Assembly (NCBI GenBank): GCA_003669555.1
Contig: QWOS01000087.1
Span: forward strand, 1-39,259
Length of the DNA: 39,259 nucleotides
Direction: 5' to 3'
DNA from: Planctomycetota bacterium
GTDB taxonomy: Bacteria; Planctomycetota; Planctomycetia; Gemmatales; Gemmataceae
A program made the translations under genes and the position numbers. Below the pieces are notes generated by a model. The model worked only from the letters and a program-made list of their open reading frames with translations. It did no database searches and was not told the DNA's origin. The number at the start of each line of letters is the position of its first letter. Position 1 is the first letter of the stretch. This document shows, piece after piece, positions 25,066 to 33,227 of this stretch.

Positions 25066-26372
25066 GCGTTGCTGCTCCATGGGGTAGGTAACCAACAGTC
25101 TGGATCAGGAAATCTATTAAATAGGACAAAAAATAACACCGGAGTTTGTTCCCAAGCCATCAATTATTATAACCGCATGTTCGCCAGGCGGTTTGAAACA
25201 GCGGGCAGCACCATGGCTGTGTCTGGTCTACCAGGAAGGCCGGCATTATCACCATCGCCAGCACTACCGACAGTTTTTTTGCCATGGCTGTGATGGTGCC
25301 CGAATGGCAGCCCTGGACTTTCACGGTATTGAAGGTCCCGTTCTCAATATCGCGTTGGGCACACCCACCGCGCATGCTTTTTTCAACTGTGGCCGGTGTC
25401 AGTACGGAACCGATTACTCAGATTTTTCCGATCCGTTGGTTTTTTAACACTCGCACCGGGCAGAATTTACTGATATGACATACCGATGCCGACTGGCGCA
25501 GCGATGGCTGAAACTATCCTGTTATTTTTTTTATCTTAATACTCTTTTTATATTTACATCCGCAAATAACTTGTCATTCTCGAAACCATATCTCGGTGCT
25601 TCATTTTCATCTATTTATGAGAATTGCCTCCCGAAGGCGTACTTTTTTCTGGATCACGGTTTAAGCACAAGCATTTTATTTCTGGTTTTCTTGGGGTAGC
25701 CGTCTGGATCATCATGTCTCTATTCTGCAAGTGGACGGATTAATGGGGTATCTCAAAAGTAATGTACTGCTGGTTTGTGGAGCTGCCCTATGGGAATGTC
25801 CGCCAGCTTGTTGAAAATGCCTTGGGCATCCATGGTACACGCAGGTCGTCTTGTTCCTTCACGACGATTGATTGCCGGTATCCTTGACCGTTGTGCCAAA
25901 CACCCTACATCCTCTCTCGTACAATCCTTTCGTCGAAAAGTCCATTTTGCGGTTTTTATCGGTAAAATTGCGCATGCTGACAAAGGATCGTGCTACTGGC
26001 CGAAAGCCTATTGCCACCAAACCCCAAATAGTTGTCGCCAGATCCAAAACTTAACCCGGATTGACTGCATGTCTCACTATTTTGCTCGTTGGTTTCGAGC
26101 CGGCGTGGCTTTTCTTATTGCGGCGTCCTCCGCATCGGCGCAGGACAATGATGGAGTTCCCCTGGAAAAGTACGCGTCATCTGAGCAATTTCCAGTGACC
26201 AAACCAGGGGTCGGCCGATACTGTCTCAACCACCATTTGGGGTAGTGTCCACGCACAAGGCGCCTGCCCTGTTTTTGGGGGCCGGCATAGCCGCACCACC
26301 TCAGGGCATGGACCTCCTTTCCCACGAAGTTCTATCATGGCAACTGGAATGTCCCGTTATCTGGCTGAATGA
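25066..26372. other. Gene-poor, partly AT-rich 1.3-kb region
   Basis: No confident gene was found. The stretch 25500-25620 is very AT-rich (about 27-35% G+C by count), in contrast to the GC-rich surroundings. Short frames on both strands lack ribosome-binding sites and recognisable domains. It may be a remnant of an inserted element or a degraded gene region. One short ORF with a convincing signal peptide (26069-26245) is listed separately. Confidence 0.6.
26069..26245 (+). CDS. Short secreted ORF, possibly a gene fragment
   Basis: A 58-residue frame starts at ATG 26069 with a basic start, a hydrophobic core and an ASAQ-type signal-peptidase site, followed by only about 33 mature residues. 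No domain was recognised, and no ribosome-binding site stands out. It may be the 5' remnant of a larger secreted-protein gene cut short by decay. Confidence 0.25.
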   Translation: MSHYFARWFRAGVAFLIAASSASAQDNDGVPLEKYASSEQFPVTKPGVGRYCLNHHLG

Positions 26373-27176
26373 TCAGCGCGGTTCAGGGGATTTGGCCATC
26401 TTGTCGCGCAAAAAATCACTCAGGCTCTTCGCGGACGAAACAAATTCCGCGGGAATCATCAAAACTGTGGTGCTGTTGTTTTCGGCACCAACCTCGGCAA
26501 TCATCTGAAATCGGCGCAGCTCCAAAGCCGCCGGGTTTTCTGCCATCCTCCTCGCTGCCAACGCCAGCATCTCGGAGGCCTCCATTTCGGCTTCCGCCTT
26601 GATAATGCGCGCCCGCTTTTCCCGGACGGCCTCTGCCTGCATCGCCATCACCTCCTGCATGGCTTCAGGCAATTCAACATCCTTCATTTCAAACCGTTCC
26701 ACTTCCACGCCCCAGGGAATCGTGGAGGCACCAATGCCTTGCAGCAAGAGCCCGTTGATCTTGTCGCGCTCCTGCAACACCTCATCGAGGTCATGCTTCC
26801 CAATGATGTTGCGCAGGCTAGTCAACGCCAGTTGGTAAACGGCGCTTGGGGCATCGGCAACCGTTATCACCGACTTGGAGGGGTCCACAATCCGGTACCA
26901 GAGGACCGCATTTACTTTGACTGTCACACTATCGCGGGTGATGGTTTCCTGTTGCTCGGCGGATACGGTCCGCGTGCGGATATCGATGGTCACCGACCGT
27001 TCGATCCCGAGGGGAATAATCCAGAACAAGCCCGGCCCGCGCAGCCCTTGAAACCGCCCAAGGCGAAACAGCACTCCCCGTTGGTACTCCTGGGCTATGC
27101 GCAGCCCGGAGAACAGAATGGCTATCACCAATACCAAGGCCAGGGCCACCCAGTTCAATCCATCAAAAATATCCAT
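26373..27176 (-). CDS. SPFH/Band-7 (slipin/stomatin-like) membrane protein
   Basis: Predicted 267-residue protein. An N-terminal membrane helix (about 8-25) is followed by the SPFH domain: EYQRGVLFRLGRFQGLRGPGLFWIIP, then RTRTVSAEQQETITRDSVTVKVNAVLWYRIVDP. An Ala/Glu-rich coiled coil (KAEAEMEASEMLALAARR) closes it. Slipins oligomerise at membranes and are often paired with NfeD-type proteins; no nfeD is visible here. ATG 27176 has AAGGAAG about 7 nt upstream. It lies 57 nt downstream of the second TusA-like gene and may be cotranscribed with it. Confidence 0.93.
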   Translation of the reverse strand: MDIFDGLNWVALALVLVIAILFSGLRIAQEYQRGVLFRLGRFQGLRGPGLFWIIPLGIERSVTIDIRTRTVSAEQQETITRDSVTVKVNAVLWYRIVDPSKSVITVADAPSAVYQLALTSLRNIIGKHDLDEVLQERDKINGLLLQGIGASTIPWGVEVERFEMKDVELPEAMQEVMAMQAEAVREKRARIIKAEAEMEASEMLALAARRMAENPAALELRRFQMIAEVGAENNSTTVLMIPAEFVSSAKSLSDFLRDKMAKSPEPR

Positions 27177-27233
27177 TGGGTGCTTCCTTCAAAGTGGACC
27201 ATGCTCAGAATCAATCCATTATACACTCTATCA

Positions 27234-27800
27234 CTACTCCGCGCGCCGGCGGATCCAGTAGCAAGGATGACTCATCCCCTCCAGACGATGGCCAGTCAGG
27301 GCGCACCAGGCGGGAATATCCTGGGGGGCGGAGGCATCCGAAGCGGTGAGCAACAGTACCTGACCGGGAGACATTTGGCGCATGCGCCCGCGTAAGGGCA
27401 ACAACAGGTCGCCACAGCCCAAATCGCCGGCATTCCACTCATCTTGAACTTCAGGTGGCACAAAATACACACCCCCAGGCGAGACCTGTTCCGTCGTTTC
27501 CGGCACGCTGACCGGCTGGGGAACCGCGGGTGCCGATTGGGCCAGAATTTCCCAGGCCCGGCGATAACAGTCGCGCCTGCGGATGTAACCGGCCACAATG
27601 CCGGCCAATTCCAGGGAAGTTCGCCCCAGCGACCTGGCCAGGCAGGGGGTGCAACGGGGGGGTACTTCCCCCGCAATGGCGCGGCTTTCCAGCAGGCGAA
27701 GCCGGCAGAGGCAGGCCCCGCAACCAGCGCAAGACAACCCCAGTCTGGAATCGACCCAGGCAAGCAGCTTTTCAGGGTTTTCCGGCTCCGCCTCGTCCAC
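27234..27800 (-). CDS. TusA-like protein with Cys-rich N-terminal region
   Basis: Predicted 188-residue protein. The N-terminal part carries a metal-binding-looking cluster, C24-x2-C27-x2-C30-x-C32, then C50-x2-C53, likely a zinc or Fe-S site. The C-terminal part (about 120-186) is TusA-like: AGDLGCGDLLLPLRGRM with Cys129, then DIPAWCALTGHRL. The same block pattern occurs in the N-terminus of the MetE fusion 2.6 kb away, so both belong to one carrier subfamily. The start is a GTG at 27800 with AGG about 9 nt upstream. It probably accepts or donates sulfur; the partner is unknown. It is divergent from the DUF3109-like gene. Confidence 0.65.
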   Translation of the reverse strand: MDEAEPENPEKLLAWVDSRLGLSCAGCGACLCRLRLLESRAIAGEVPPRCTPCLARSLGRTSLELAGIVAGYIRRRDCYRRAWEILAQSAPAVPQPVSVPETTEQVSPGGVYFVPPEVQDEWNAGDLGCGDLLLPLRGRMRQMSPGQVLLLTASDASAPQDIPAWCALTGHRLEGMSHPCYWIRRRAE

Positions 27801-27903
27801 GCCTTGCTACCTGCCTACGGGATCAATAATTCATCTGCATCACATCCAGATGTGGATGCATTGTCCGTGAAAGTTTGTACATGAAATGTATAGTCTTTAA
27901 CGG

Positions 27904-28512
27904 ATGTCATGGCCCAACACCAGCCTGCAGGGACCCACTCCAATGCCCTCACCCCTTCCCACGGCCATGGATTCGCGCCAGCCACTTGTGCTGATCAACG
28001 GCGAAACCGCCCGATTCGAATGCACCTTCGGCAGGGGCTGCGATGGCATCTGCTGCAGCAACGGCACCCCGCCGGTCGATGCGGAAAAACAGCAGCGGAT
28101 CAATGATATCATGCCCGAGCTGCTGCCCTTGCTGCGACCCGGGGCCCGGGCCATGATCGAAAACACCGGCTACCTCGACCGGAATGGCGAGCCCGACGAA
28201 AACCCGACCATCCGGGTGGAAGACGACTGGTGTGTCTTCTTCAACAAGGGCTGCGTGCTGCACACGGTGGGCCAGGCCCGGGGTGATGCGGCCTGGGCCA
28301 AACCGGCGGCCTGCTTCCTGTTTCCATTGGAAAAGAATGAAAATGGCGAATGGTATGTGCGGCAGCATGGCTATGACGGCGAGGAATGGGACCTTTTCTG
28401 TCTGGCTGGCAAGCCGGAAACACCTTTGGCGGTGAGCACGCTGGCTCTGGAAATAGACCTGGCCACCCGCATCGAGGCGGCCGAGGCTGCTGAAACCGAT
28501 CAGCCTGGCTAA
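27904..28512 (+). CDS. DUF3109/YkgJ-like protein, putative zinc- or iron-binding
   Basis: Predicted 202-residue cytoplasmic protein. The Cys pattern of the family is visible: ECTFGRGCDGICCSNG, then DWCVFFNKGCVLH, and PAACFLFPL. The family is annotated as a Cys-based metal-chelating domain of unknown function. The ATG at 27904 is used, but the first 20 residues are low-complexity, and an ATG at 27967 (MDSRQPLVLING) is a good alternative start. It is divergent from the TusA-like gene, with a gap of about 100 bp. Confidence 0.75.
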   Translation: MSWPNTSLQGPTPMPSPLPTAMDSRQPLVLINGETARFECTFGRGCDGICCSNGTPPVDAEKQQRINDIMPELLPLLRPGARAMIENTGYLDRNGEPDENPTIRVEDDWCVFFNKGCVLHTVGQARGDAAWAKPAACFLFPLEKNENGEWYVRQHGYDGEEWDLFCLAGKPETPLAVSTLALEIDLATRIEAAEAAETDQPG

Positions 28513-28628
28513 CCCTCCCAGGGGTGACGCAAGGGCTCCTGGAGGCACCAAAACCGACATACGGGCAGCGTATTTTGGAAAAAATGGAGAAATCCATCAA
28601 CCAGTTGGCTTGAAAGCCTTATTTTCGC

Positions 28629-28656
28629 TTGACATGGTTCCCCACTCACTTAGCAT
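28629..28656 (+). promoter_or_regulatory. Sigma70-like promoter for the STAS gene
   Basis: A perfect TTGACA (28629-28634) is followed after 16 nt by TAGCAT (28651-28656). The predicted leader to ATG 28725 is about 60 nt. Confidence 0.5.
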
Positions 28657-28724
28657 CAGCTTGTTGGGTCAAATCATGCCTTGCAGCCAAGACCGCCTTC
28701 GTGGGGTCTGTGGGGGACTATATT

Positions 28725-29090
28725 ATGTCAGGACAACCTCGAAAGCGTCGCCTGGAAGTGGAAGATGCCGGTGATGTAACGGTTGTGAACTTTGTCGACA
28801 AGAAAATTCTTGAAGAACAAAGCATTCAGGCCATCGGTGACCAGCTTTTTGAGCTGGTCGACTCCGAAGGGCGCAAGAAAATGGTGCTGAATTTTACCAA
28901 TGTTGAATATCTTTCGAGTGCCGCCCTCGGCAAGATCATCGCCCTGAACAACCGGGTCAAAAAAGCGGGTGGCAAGCTTGCCCTTTGCAAGATCCGTCCT
29001 GATATCAAAGAAGTTTTCACCATCACCAAGCTCGACAAGATCATCAAGATTGTCGATGACGAACAGGCAGCCATCCAGGCTGTGAGCTGA
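28725..29090 (+). CDS. STAS-domain anti-sigma factor antagonist
   Basis: Predicted 121-residue cytoplasmic protein. The STAS fold is indicated by VTVVNFVDKKILEE, then KKMVLNFTNVEYLSSAALGKII with Ser64/Ser65 at the phosphorylation position. A partner kinase of the RsbW type would phosphorylate it; in its unphosphorylated form it releases a sigma factor or output protein. ATG 28725 has GGGGGA about 7 nt upstream; the frame runs further 5' without a good start. The RsbW-like gene follows 171 nt later. Confidence 0.88.
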   Translation: MSGQPRKRRLEVEDAGDVTVVNFVDKKILEEQSIQAIGDQLFELVDSEGRKKMVLNFTNVEYLSSAALGKIIALNNRVKKAGGKLALCKIRPDIKEVFTITKLDKIIKIVDDEQAAIQAVS

Positions 29091-29261
29091 CTGTTACCAT
29101 CTGCCAGCCGTGGGTGCCGTTTCCCCACCCGCGTGCTGTTTATGAGATAGCAAATGATATTTTGGCGCTGCGTGTGTTTTGGGCAGGGCTTTTTGAAGTT
29201 TAAGGTCAGGTGAACCAGAAACTGCGGGCAGTATGCTGCCCGCCACCTCATGCGGTGACAT

Positions 29262-29702
29262 TTGAGTGAGGCAGCCCCCAAATCGGTGGAGGTGGGCAAG
29301 GACGAAGTGATCATTTCCAGCACCCCGGAAATAGCCCGGAAGCTGCAAGATCGCATCGAGTCTTTGCTCGAATCCACTCTGGCGAACGAAAAAGACCGCT
29401 TCTGCGTGCGTCTTGCGCTGGAGGAGGCCGTTGTCAACGCTATCAAGCATGGCAACCAGATGGACCCCCTCAAGCAGGTTACCATCCGCTATGGCATGTG
29501 GCGCGACCAGGTCGAGATCCACATCACCGACGAGGGGCCCGGGTTCGACCCCGACGACCTCCCAGATCCCACCGACATCGAAAATCTCGAAAGACCCTGC
29601 GGCCGTGGTGTGATGCTCATCCGCCATTACATGCACGAGGTTGAGTTTTTTGCCCCCGGCAATTCGATGCTGATGCGCCGCTTTTTCCAACAAGCCTCTT
29701 GA
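29262..29702 (+). CDS. RsbW-like serine-protein kinase / anti-sigma factor (HATPase)
   Basis: Predicted 146-residue protein of the GHKL ATPase family. The N-box reads EEAVVNAIKHGN (about 54-65), the G1 box ITDEGPGFDP (about 88-97), and the G2-like GRGVMLIRHY (about 114-123). These bind ATP. It probably phosphorylates the STAS protein encoded just upstream and holds a sigma factor or other target. The start is a TTG at 29262 without a clear ribosome-binding site. mutS starts 17 nt after its stop, so the two are likely cotranscribed, though no functional link is known. Confidence 0.85.
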   Translation: MSEAAPKSVEVGKDEVIISSTPEIARKLQDRIESLLESTLANEKDRFCVRLALEEAVVNAIKHGNQMDPLKQVTIRYGMWRDQVEIHITDEGPGFDPDDLPDPTDIENLERPCGRGVMLIRHYMHEVEFFAPGNSMLMRRFFQQAS

Positions 29703-29718
29703 TTACGATGATTCGCCC

Positions 29719-32328
29719 ATGACAACGCCGATGATGCGGCAGTACCGGGAGGCCAAGGAAAGTCATCCGGGCATGATTCTGCTATTCCGCATGGGTGACT
29801 TCTACGAGCTCTTCGAAGAAGACGCCGTCCAGGCGGCCGGACTGCTACAGCTCACCCTCACGAGCCGCGATGGCAACAAGGCCATGGCGGGCTTTCCTCA
29901 CATGCACCTTGAGACCTACCTGCGCCGCCTGCTGGTTGCTGGCTTGCGCGTGGCGGTCTGCGACCAGGTGGAGGAAGCCTCGCAGGCCAAGGGGCTGGTC
30001 CGACGCGAAGTGACCCGGGTGGTCACCCCCGGCACCCTCACCGAGGAAGATCTCCTTGAACCCCGCTCTAGCAACCGGCTGCTGGCCCTGGCCCCCGCCG
30101 GAAGTGGCAAAGGCGGTGCGGGCCGGCTGGGCCTTGCCTGGGTGGAAGTGGCCCAGGGCACCATCCGGCTGGCCGAGTTCGACCGCGCTGGCGCCCGCGA
30201 CATGGTGGCACTGCTTGACCCTGCCGAGATCCTGGTGCCTGACACCACCGCCGGCCGGGCCGAGGCCTTGGCTCTGGGCCTGCGCGACGACAAGCTCACG
30301 CGCCGGGCTGACTGGCAATTTGAGCACGCCGCAGCCCGCCAGACCCTGCACGACCGCTTTGGGGTGGGCACCGTGGCAGGCTTCGGCCTGGACGAGGATT
30401 GCCCCGGCGTGACAGCCGCCGGCGCCCTGGTGACCTATTTGCGCGAAACCATGCCCGCCGGCCAGGCCCATCTGGAGCTGTGCCAGCATGACTCAGGTGA
30501 TCTGGTCCGCCTCGACGAGGCAGGTGCCCGCGGGCTGGAGCTGGTGCGCGCCGGCATCCGCGAGGGCCGCGAGGGGTCGCTATGGGAAGCGGTGGACCGT
30601 ACCCAGACCGCCATGGGCAGCCGCCTGACCCGCGACTGGCTGCTGGCCCCACTGGCCCGTCGTGAAGCGGTTTTGGCCCGCCATGAGGCGGTAGGTGCCC
30701 TGCTGGGTGACGATGGCGCCCGCACCGAGTTGCGCCGTCAACTGAAGGAAATTGGCGATCTGGCCCGGGTGGCGGGCCGGGCGGGTTCGCTGCGCGCCGG
30801 GCCCAGGGATTTGGCGGCGGTGCGCCGGGCTCTGGCTCTGGCTCCCGGCGTGCTCGATCATCTGGCGGGAGGCACCCTGGAGGCCCCCCTGGCCCAGGTG
30901 GCTTCGCGCATCGACCCCTGCCCCGATCTGGCCGATCTCCTCAACCGGGGTCTGGCCGATGACCCACCCAACCTGCCGGGTGACGGGCTGTGCATCCGCC
31001 CCGGCTTTGATGCCGAGATCGACGAACTGCGAGCGGCGCGGGAAGGTGGCAAGGAATGGCTGGCCCGCTACCAGGCCGCCGAAGTCACCCGCACCGGAAT
31101 CTCCAGCCTGAAGGTGGGCTACAACCAGGTCTTCGGCTACTTTATCGAAATCACCCATGCCAACACCGGCAAGGTTCCAGCCGATTATCACCGCCGTCAG
31201 ACTCTCAAAAATGCCGAACGCTACATCACACCCGAGCTGAAAAACCACGAGGAAAAGGTGCTGGGCGCCGAAGACCGGATCCGCTCCCGCGAGATGGAGC
31301 TGTTCGGGGTGTTACGGCAAACAGCTCTCGATCACGCCGGCAGGCTACGGGCCACCGCCGTGGCGCTTGCCGAACTCGACGCCCTGGCAGGTTTCGCCGA
31401 GCTGGCCCGCGAACGCGGCTGCGTCAGACCGGAGTTGCTACCCGACGACGCGCCCCCGTACCTGCAAGTCGTCGACGGCCGGCATCCCGTTCTGGAGGGC
31501 TTGCTCCCCAGTGGCACCCTGGTGCCCAACGACCTGCGACTGGGGCCGGATGATGGCATATTGCTGCTCATCACCGGGCCCAACATGGGCGGCAAAAGCG
31601 TGTACCTGCGCCAGGCCGGACTGATGGTGGTCCTGGCCCAGGCCGGGGCCTTTGTGCCGGCCCGCTCTTGCCGCATGTCGCTGGTCGATCGTGTCTTCAC
31701 CCGGATCGGTGCGGGCGACGACCTGAACCGGGCCCGCAGCACCTTCATGGCCGAAATGATCGAGACGGCTTCCATCCTCAACGGTGCCACCACCCGTTCT
31801 CTGGTGCTGCTCGACGAAGTGGGCCGGGGCACCAGCACTTACGATGGCGTCAGCCTGGCCTGGGCCATCTGTGAAGATTTGCATGACCGGGTCGGCTGCC
31901 GTACCCTTTGCGCCACGCACTACCACGAGCTGACCCAGTTGGCGGAAAGGCTCACCCGGGCCCGGGCCATGCGGGTCGAGGTACGCGAAACCGCCCGGGA
32001 GGTCCTGTTCCTGTACCGGATGCAGCCGGGCAGCACGGACAAAAGTTATGGCATCCATGTAGCGGCCCGGGCGGGGGTGCCCCAACCCGTGGTCAGCCGG
32101 GCCCGGGCTTTGCTGGAGGAACTGGAACGGGCTTACCGGACCACCCCTCAGGCCGAGAGCGTACCCGCCACAGCGATCCGCCGGCCCCGGCTGGTGCAAT
32201 CGAGCCTGTTTGCCAACAGCGAAGACCCAGTGCTCGAGGAGTTGCGGGCGCTCGAGCTTTCCAGAATCTCACCCGCCGAAGCTCTGGACCTGCTGGCCCG
32301 CTGGCGACGGGAACTAGGCTCGGCATGA
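29719..32328 (+). CDS. mutS: DNA mismatch repair protein MutS
   Basis: Predicted 869-residue mismatch-recognition ATPase. The mismatch-contacting F-x-E is F28-Y29-E30 in MGDFYELFEED. The ATPase domain has Walker A at about 620-627 (GPNMGGKS), Walker B in LVLLDEVGRGTSTYDG, and FCATHYHEL-type motif as LCATHYHEL. Connector, core and clamp regions are of normal length. One small oddity is Val628 where the family usually has Thr (GKST). The C-terminal tail has the EELRALE-type helix. ATG 29719 is used. It may share a transcript with the RsbW-like gene. Confidence 0.97.
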   Translation: MTTPMMRQYREAKESHPGMILLFRMGDFYELFEEDAVQAAGLLQLTLTSRDGNKAMAGFPHMHLETYLRRLLVAGLRVAVCDQVEEASQAKGLVRREVTRVVTPGTLTEEDLLEPRSSNRLLALAPAGSGKGGAGRLGLAWVEVAQGTIRLAEFDRAGARDMVALLDPAEILVPDTTAGRAEALALGLRDDKLTRRADWQFEHAAARQTLHDRFGVGTVAGFGLDEDCPGVTAAGALVTYLRETMPAGQAHLELCQHDSGDLVRLDEAGARGLELVRAGIREGREGSLWEAVDRTQTAMGSRLTRDWLLAPLARREAVLARHEAVGALLGDDGARTELRRQLKEIGDLARVAGRAGSLRAGPRDLAAVRRALALAPGVLDHLAGGTLEAPLAQVASRIDPCPDLADLLNRGLADDPPNLPGDGLCIRPGFDAEIDELRAAREGGKEWLARYQAAEVTRTGISSLKVGYNQVFGYFIEITHANTGKVPADYHRRQTLKNAERYITPELKNHEEKVLGAEDRIRSREMELFGVLRQTALDHAGRLRATAVALAELDALAGFAELARERGCVRPELLPDDAPPYLQVVDGRHPVLEGLLPSGTLVPNDLRLGPDDGILLLITGPNMGGKSVYLRQAGLMVVLAQAGAFVPARSCRMSLVDRVFTRIGAGDDLNRARSTFMAEMIETASILNGATTRSLVLLDEVGRGTSTYDGVSLAWAICEDLHDRVGCRTLCATHYHELTQLAERLTRARAMRVEVRETAREVLFLYRMQPGSTDKSYGIHVAARAGVPQPVVSRARALLEELERAYRTTPQAESVPATAIRRPRLVQSSLFANSEDPVLEELRALELSRISPAEALDLLARWRRELGSA

Positions 32329-32438
32329 CCCCCTCCAAGGCGTTTTTTCTTTTTAATAACCCCGTATCTGGCCAGGCTGTGGTAACGGCATGAGGCCCGG
32401 TCAGCATTTCTTTCTGCCCGCTGGCCCCCCCGTCCTGA

Positions 32439-32455
32439 AAAAATTTCAAATTTTT
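32439..32455. repeat. 17-bp AT palindrome between mutS and the ECF sigma gene
   Basis: AAAAATTT-C-AAATTTTT is a perfect inverted repeat around a single C, about 83 bp before the ECF sigma start. It could be an operator for the sigma/kinase operon, or an AT-rich upstream element. Confidence 0.35.
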
Positions 32456-32537
32456 CCAATTATGGTGGCCCCTTCAACGCACCGGGCTCGCATTACCTGA
32501 CAGGGCTTTCTGGCAGACAGGTGGCGAGTGAGAGCAG

Positions 32538-33227
32538 ATGAATATTGCTACCATTGCGGCAAGGCAATTTTCATCCCTTGTGAACCATCCATCCGTCATG
32601 CCTAAAACCAACACGGTTGATAGCGACACCAGGCTGCAATCCCTGATCGAACAGTCGCTGAACGGAGACCCCGCCACTCATGCCGCCTTGCTGCAACATG
32701 CCTGCGACCGCCTGTTGCGTCTCACACGCAAGATGTTCCACGGCTATCCCCAGTTGCGGCGCTGGGAGCAGACGGACGATGTCTTTCAGAATGCCATGCT
32801 GCGCCTGCACCGGGCGCTCCCGGTCGTTCGCCCCGAATCGGCCAGACACTTTTTCAACATGGCGGCCCAGCAGGTTCGCTGGGAGCTGCTGGATCTGGTC
32901 AAACATCACTTCGGCCCCGAATGCAACGGTGCCAGACATCATACCGATGGCCTCCCACCTGATGAAAAAGGGGGTGTGCTGCACGAGAAAGCCGCGGAGC
33001 CTGATGATTTATCATCCTGGGCTGAATTCCACAGGCTGGTGGAAAAACTGCCGTTGGAGGAACAGGAGGTGGTGAATCTGTTGTACTACCAGGGTTTGAC
33101 CCAAAATGAGGCCGCCCGCCTGCTGGAAATTTCTGGCCGCACGCTCAAGCGCCGGTGGCAAAGTGCCCGTATCAAACTGTATGAATCCTTCCATAACGGC
33201 GACCTGGGCAGGGTATGGAATGCGTGA
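32538..33227 (+). CDS. ECF-type RNA polymerase sigma factor
   Basis: Predicted 229-residue sigma factor. Region 2 is seen in LLRLTRKMFHGY...EQTDDVFQNAMLRLHRAL (about 58-93). Region 4 is seen in LVEKLPLEEQEVVNLLYYQGLTQ and a helix-turn-helix EAARLLEISGRTLKRRWQSARIKL (about 191-214). There is no anti-sigma gene; instead the stop overlaps the start of a Ser/Thr kinase gene by 8 nt, an arrangement typical of planctomycete ECF groups linked to kinases. ATG 32538 is used; ATG 32598 is a possible shorter start. Confidence 0.9.
   Translation: MNIATIAARQFSSLVNHPSVMPKTNTVDSDTRLQSLIEQSLNGDPATHAALLQHACDRLLRLTRKMFHGYPQLRRWEQTDDVFQNAMLRLHRALPVVRPESARHFFNMAAQQVRWELLDLVKHHFGPECNGARHHTDGLPPDEKGGVLHEKAAEPDDLSSWAEFHRLVEKLPLEEQEVVNLLYYQGLTQNEAARLLEISGRTLKRRWQSARIKLYESFHNGDLGRVWNA

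Noticed and set aside
25160..25285. 41-residue minus-strand ORF with a hydrophobic start
   Set aside because: It resembles a small secreted peptide, but has no ribosome-binding site and no other support.
25475..25699. 74-residue AT-rich ORF
   Set aside because: The open frame is explained by low G+C content; there is no ribosome-binding site or domain.
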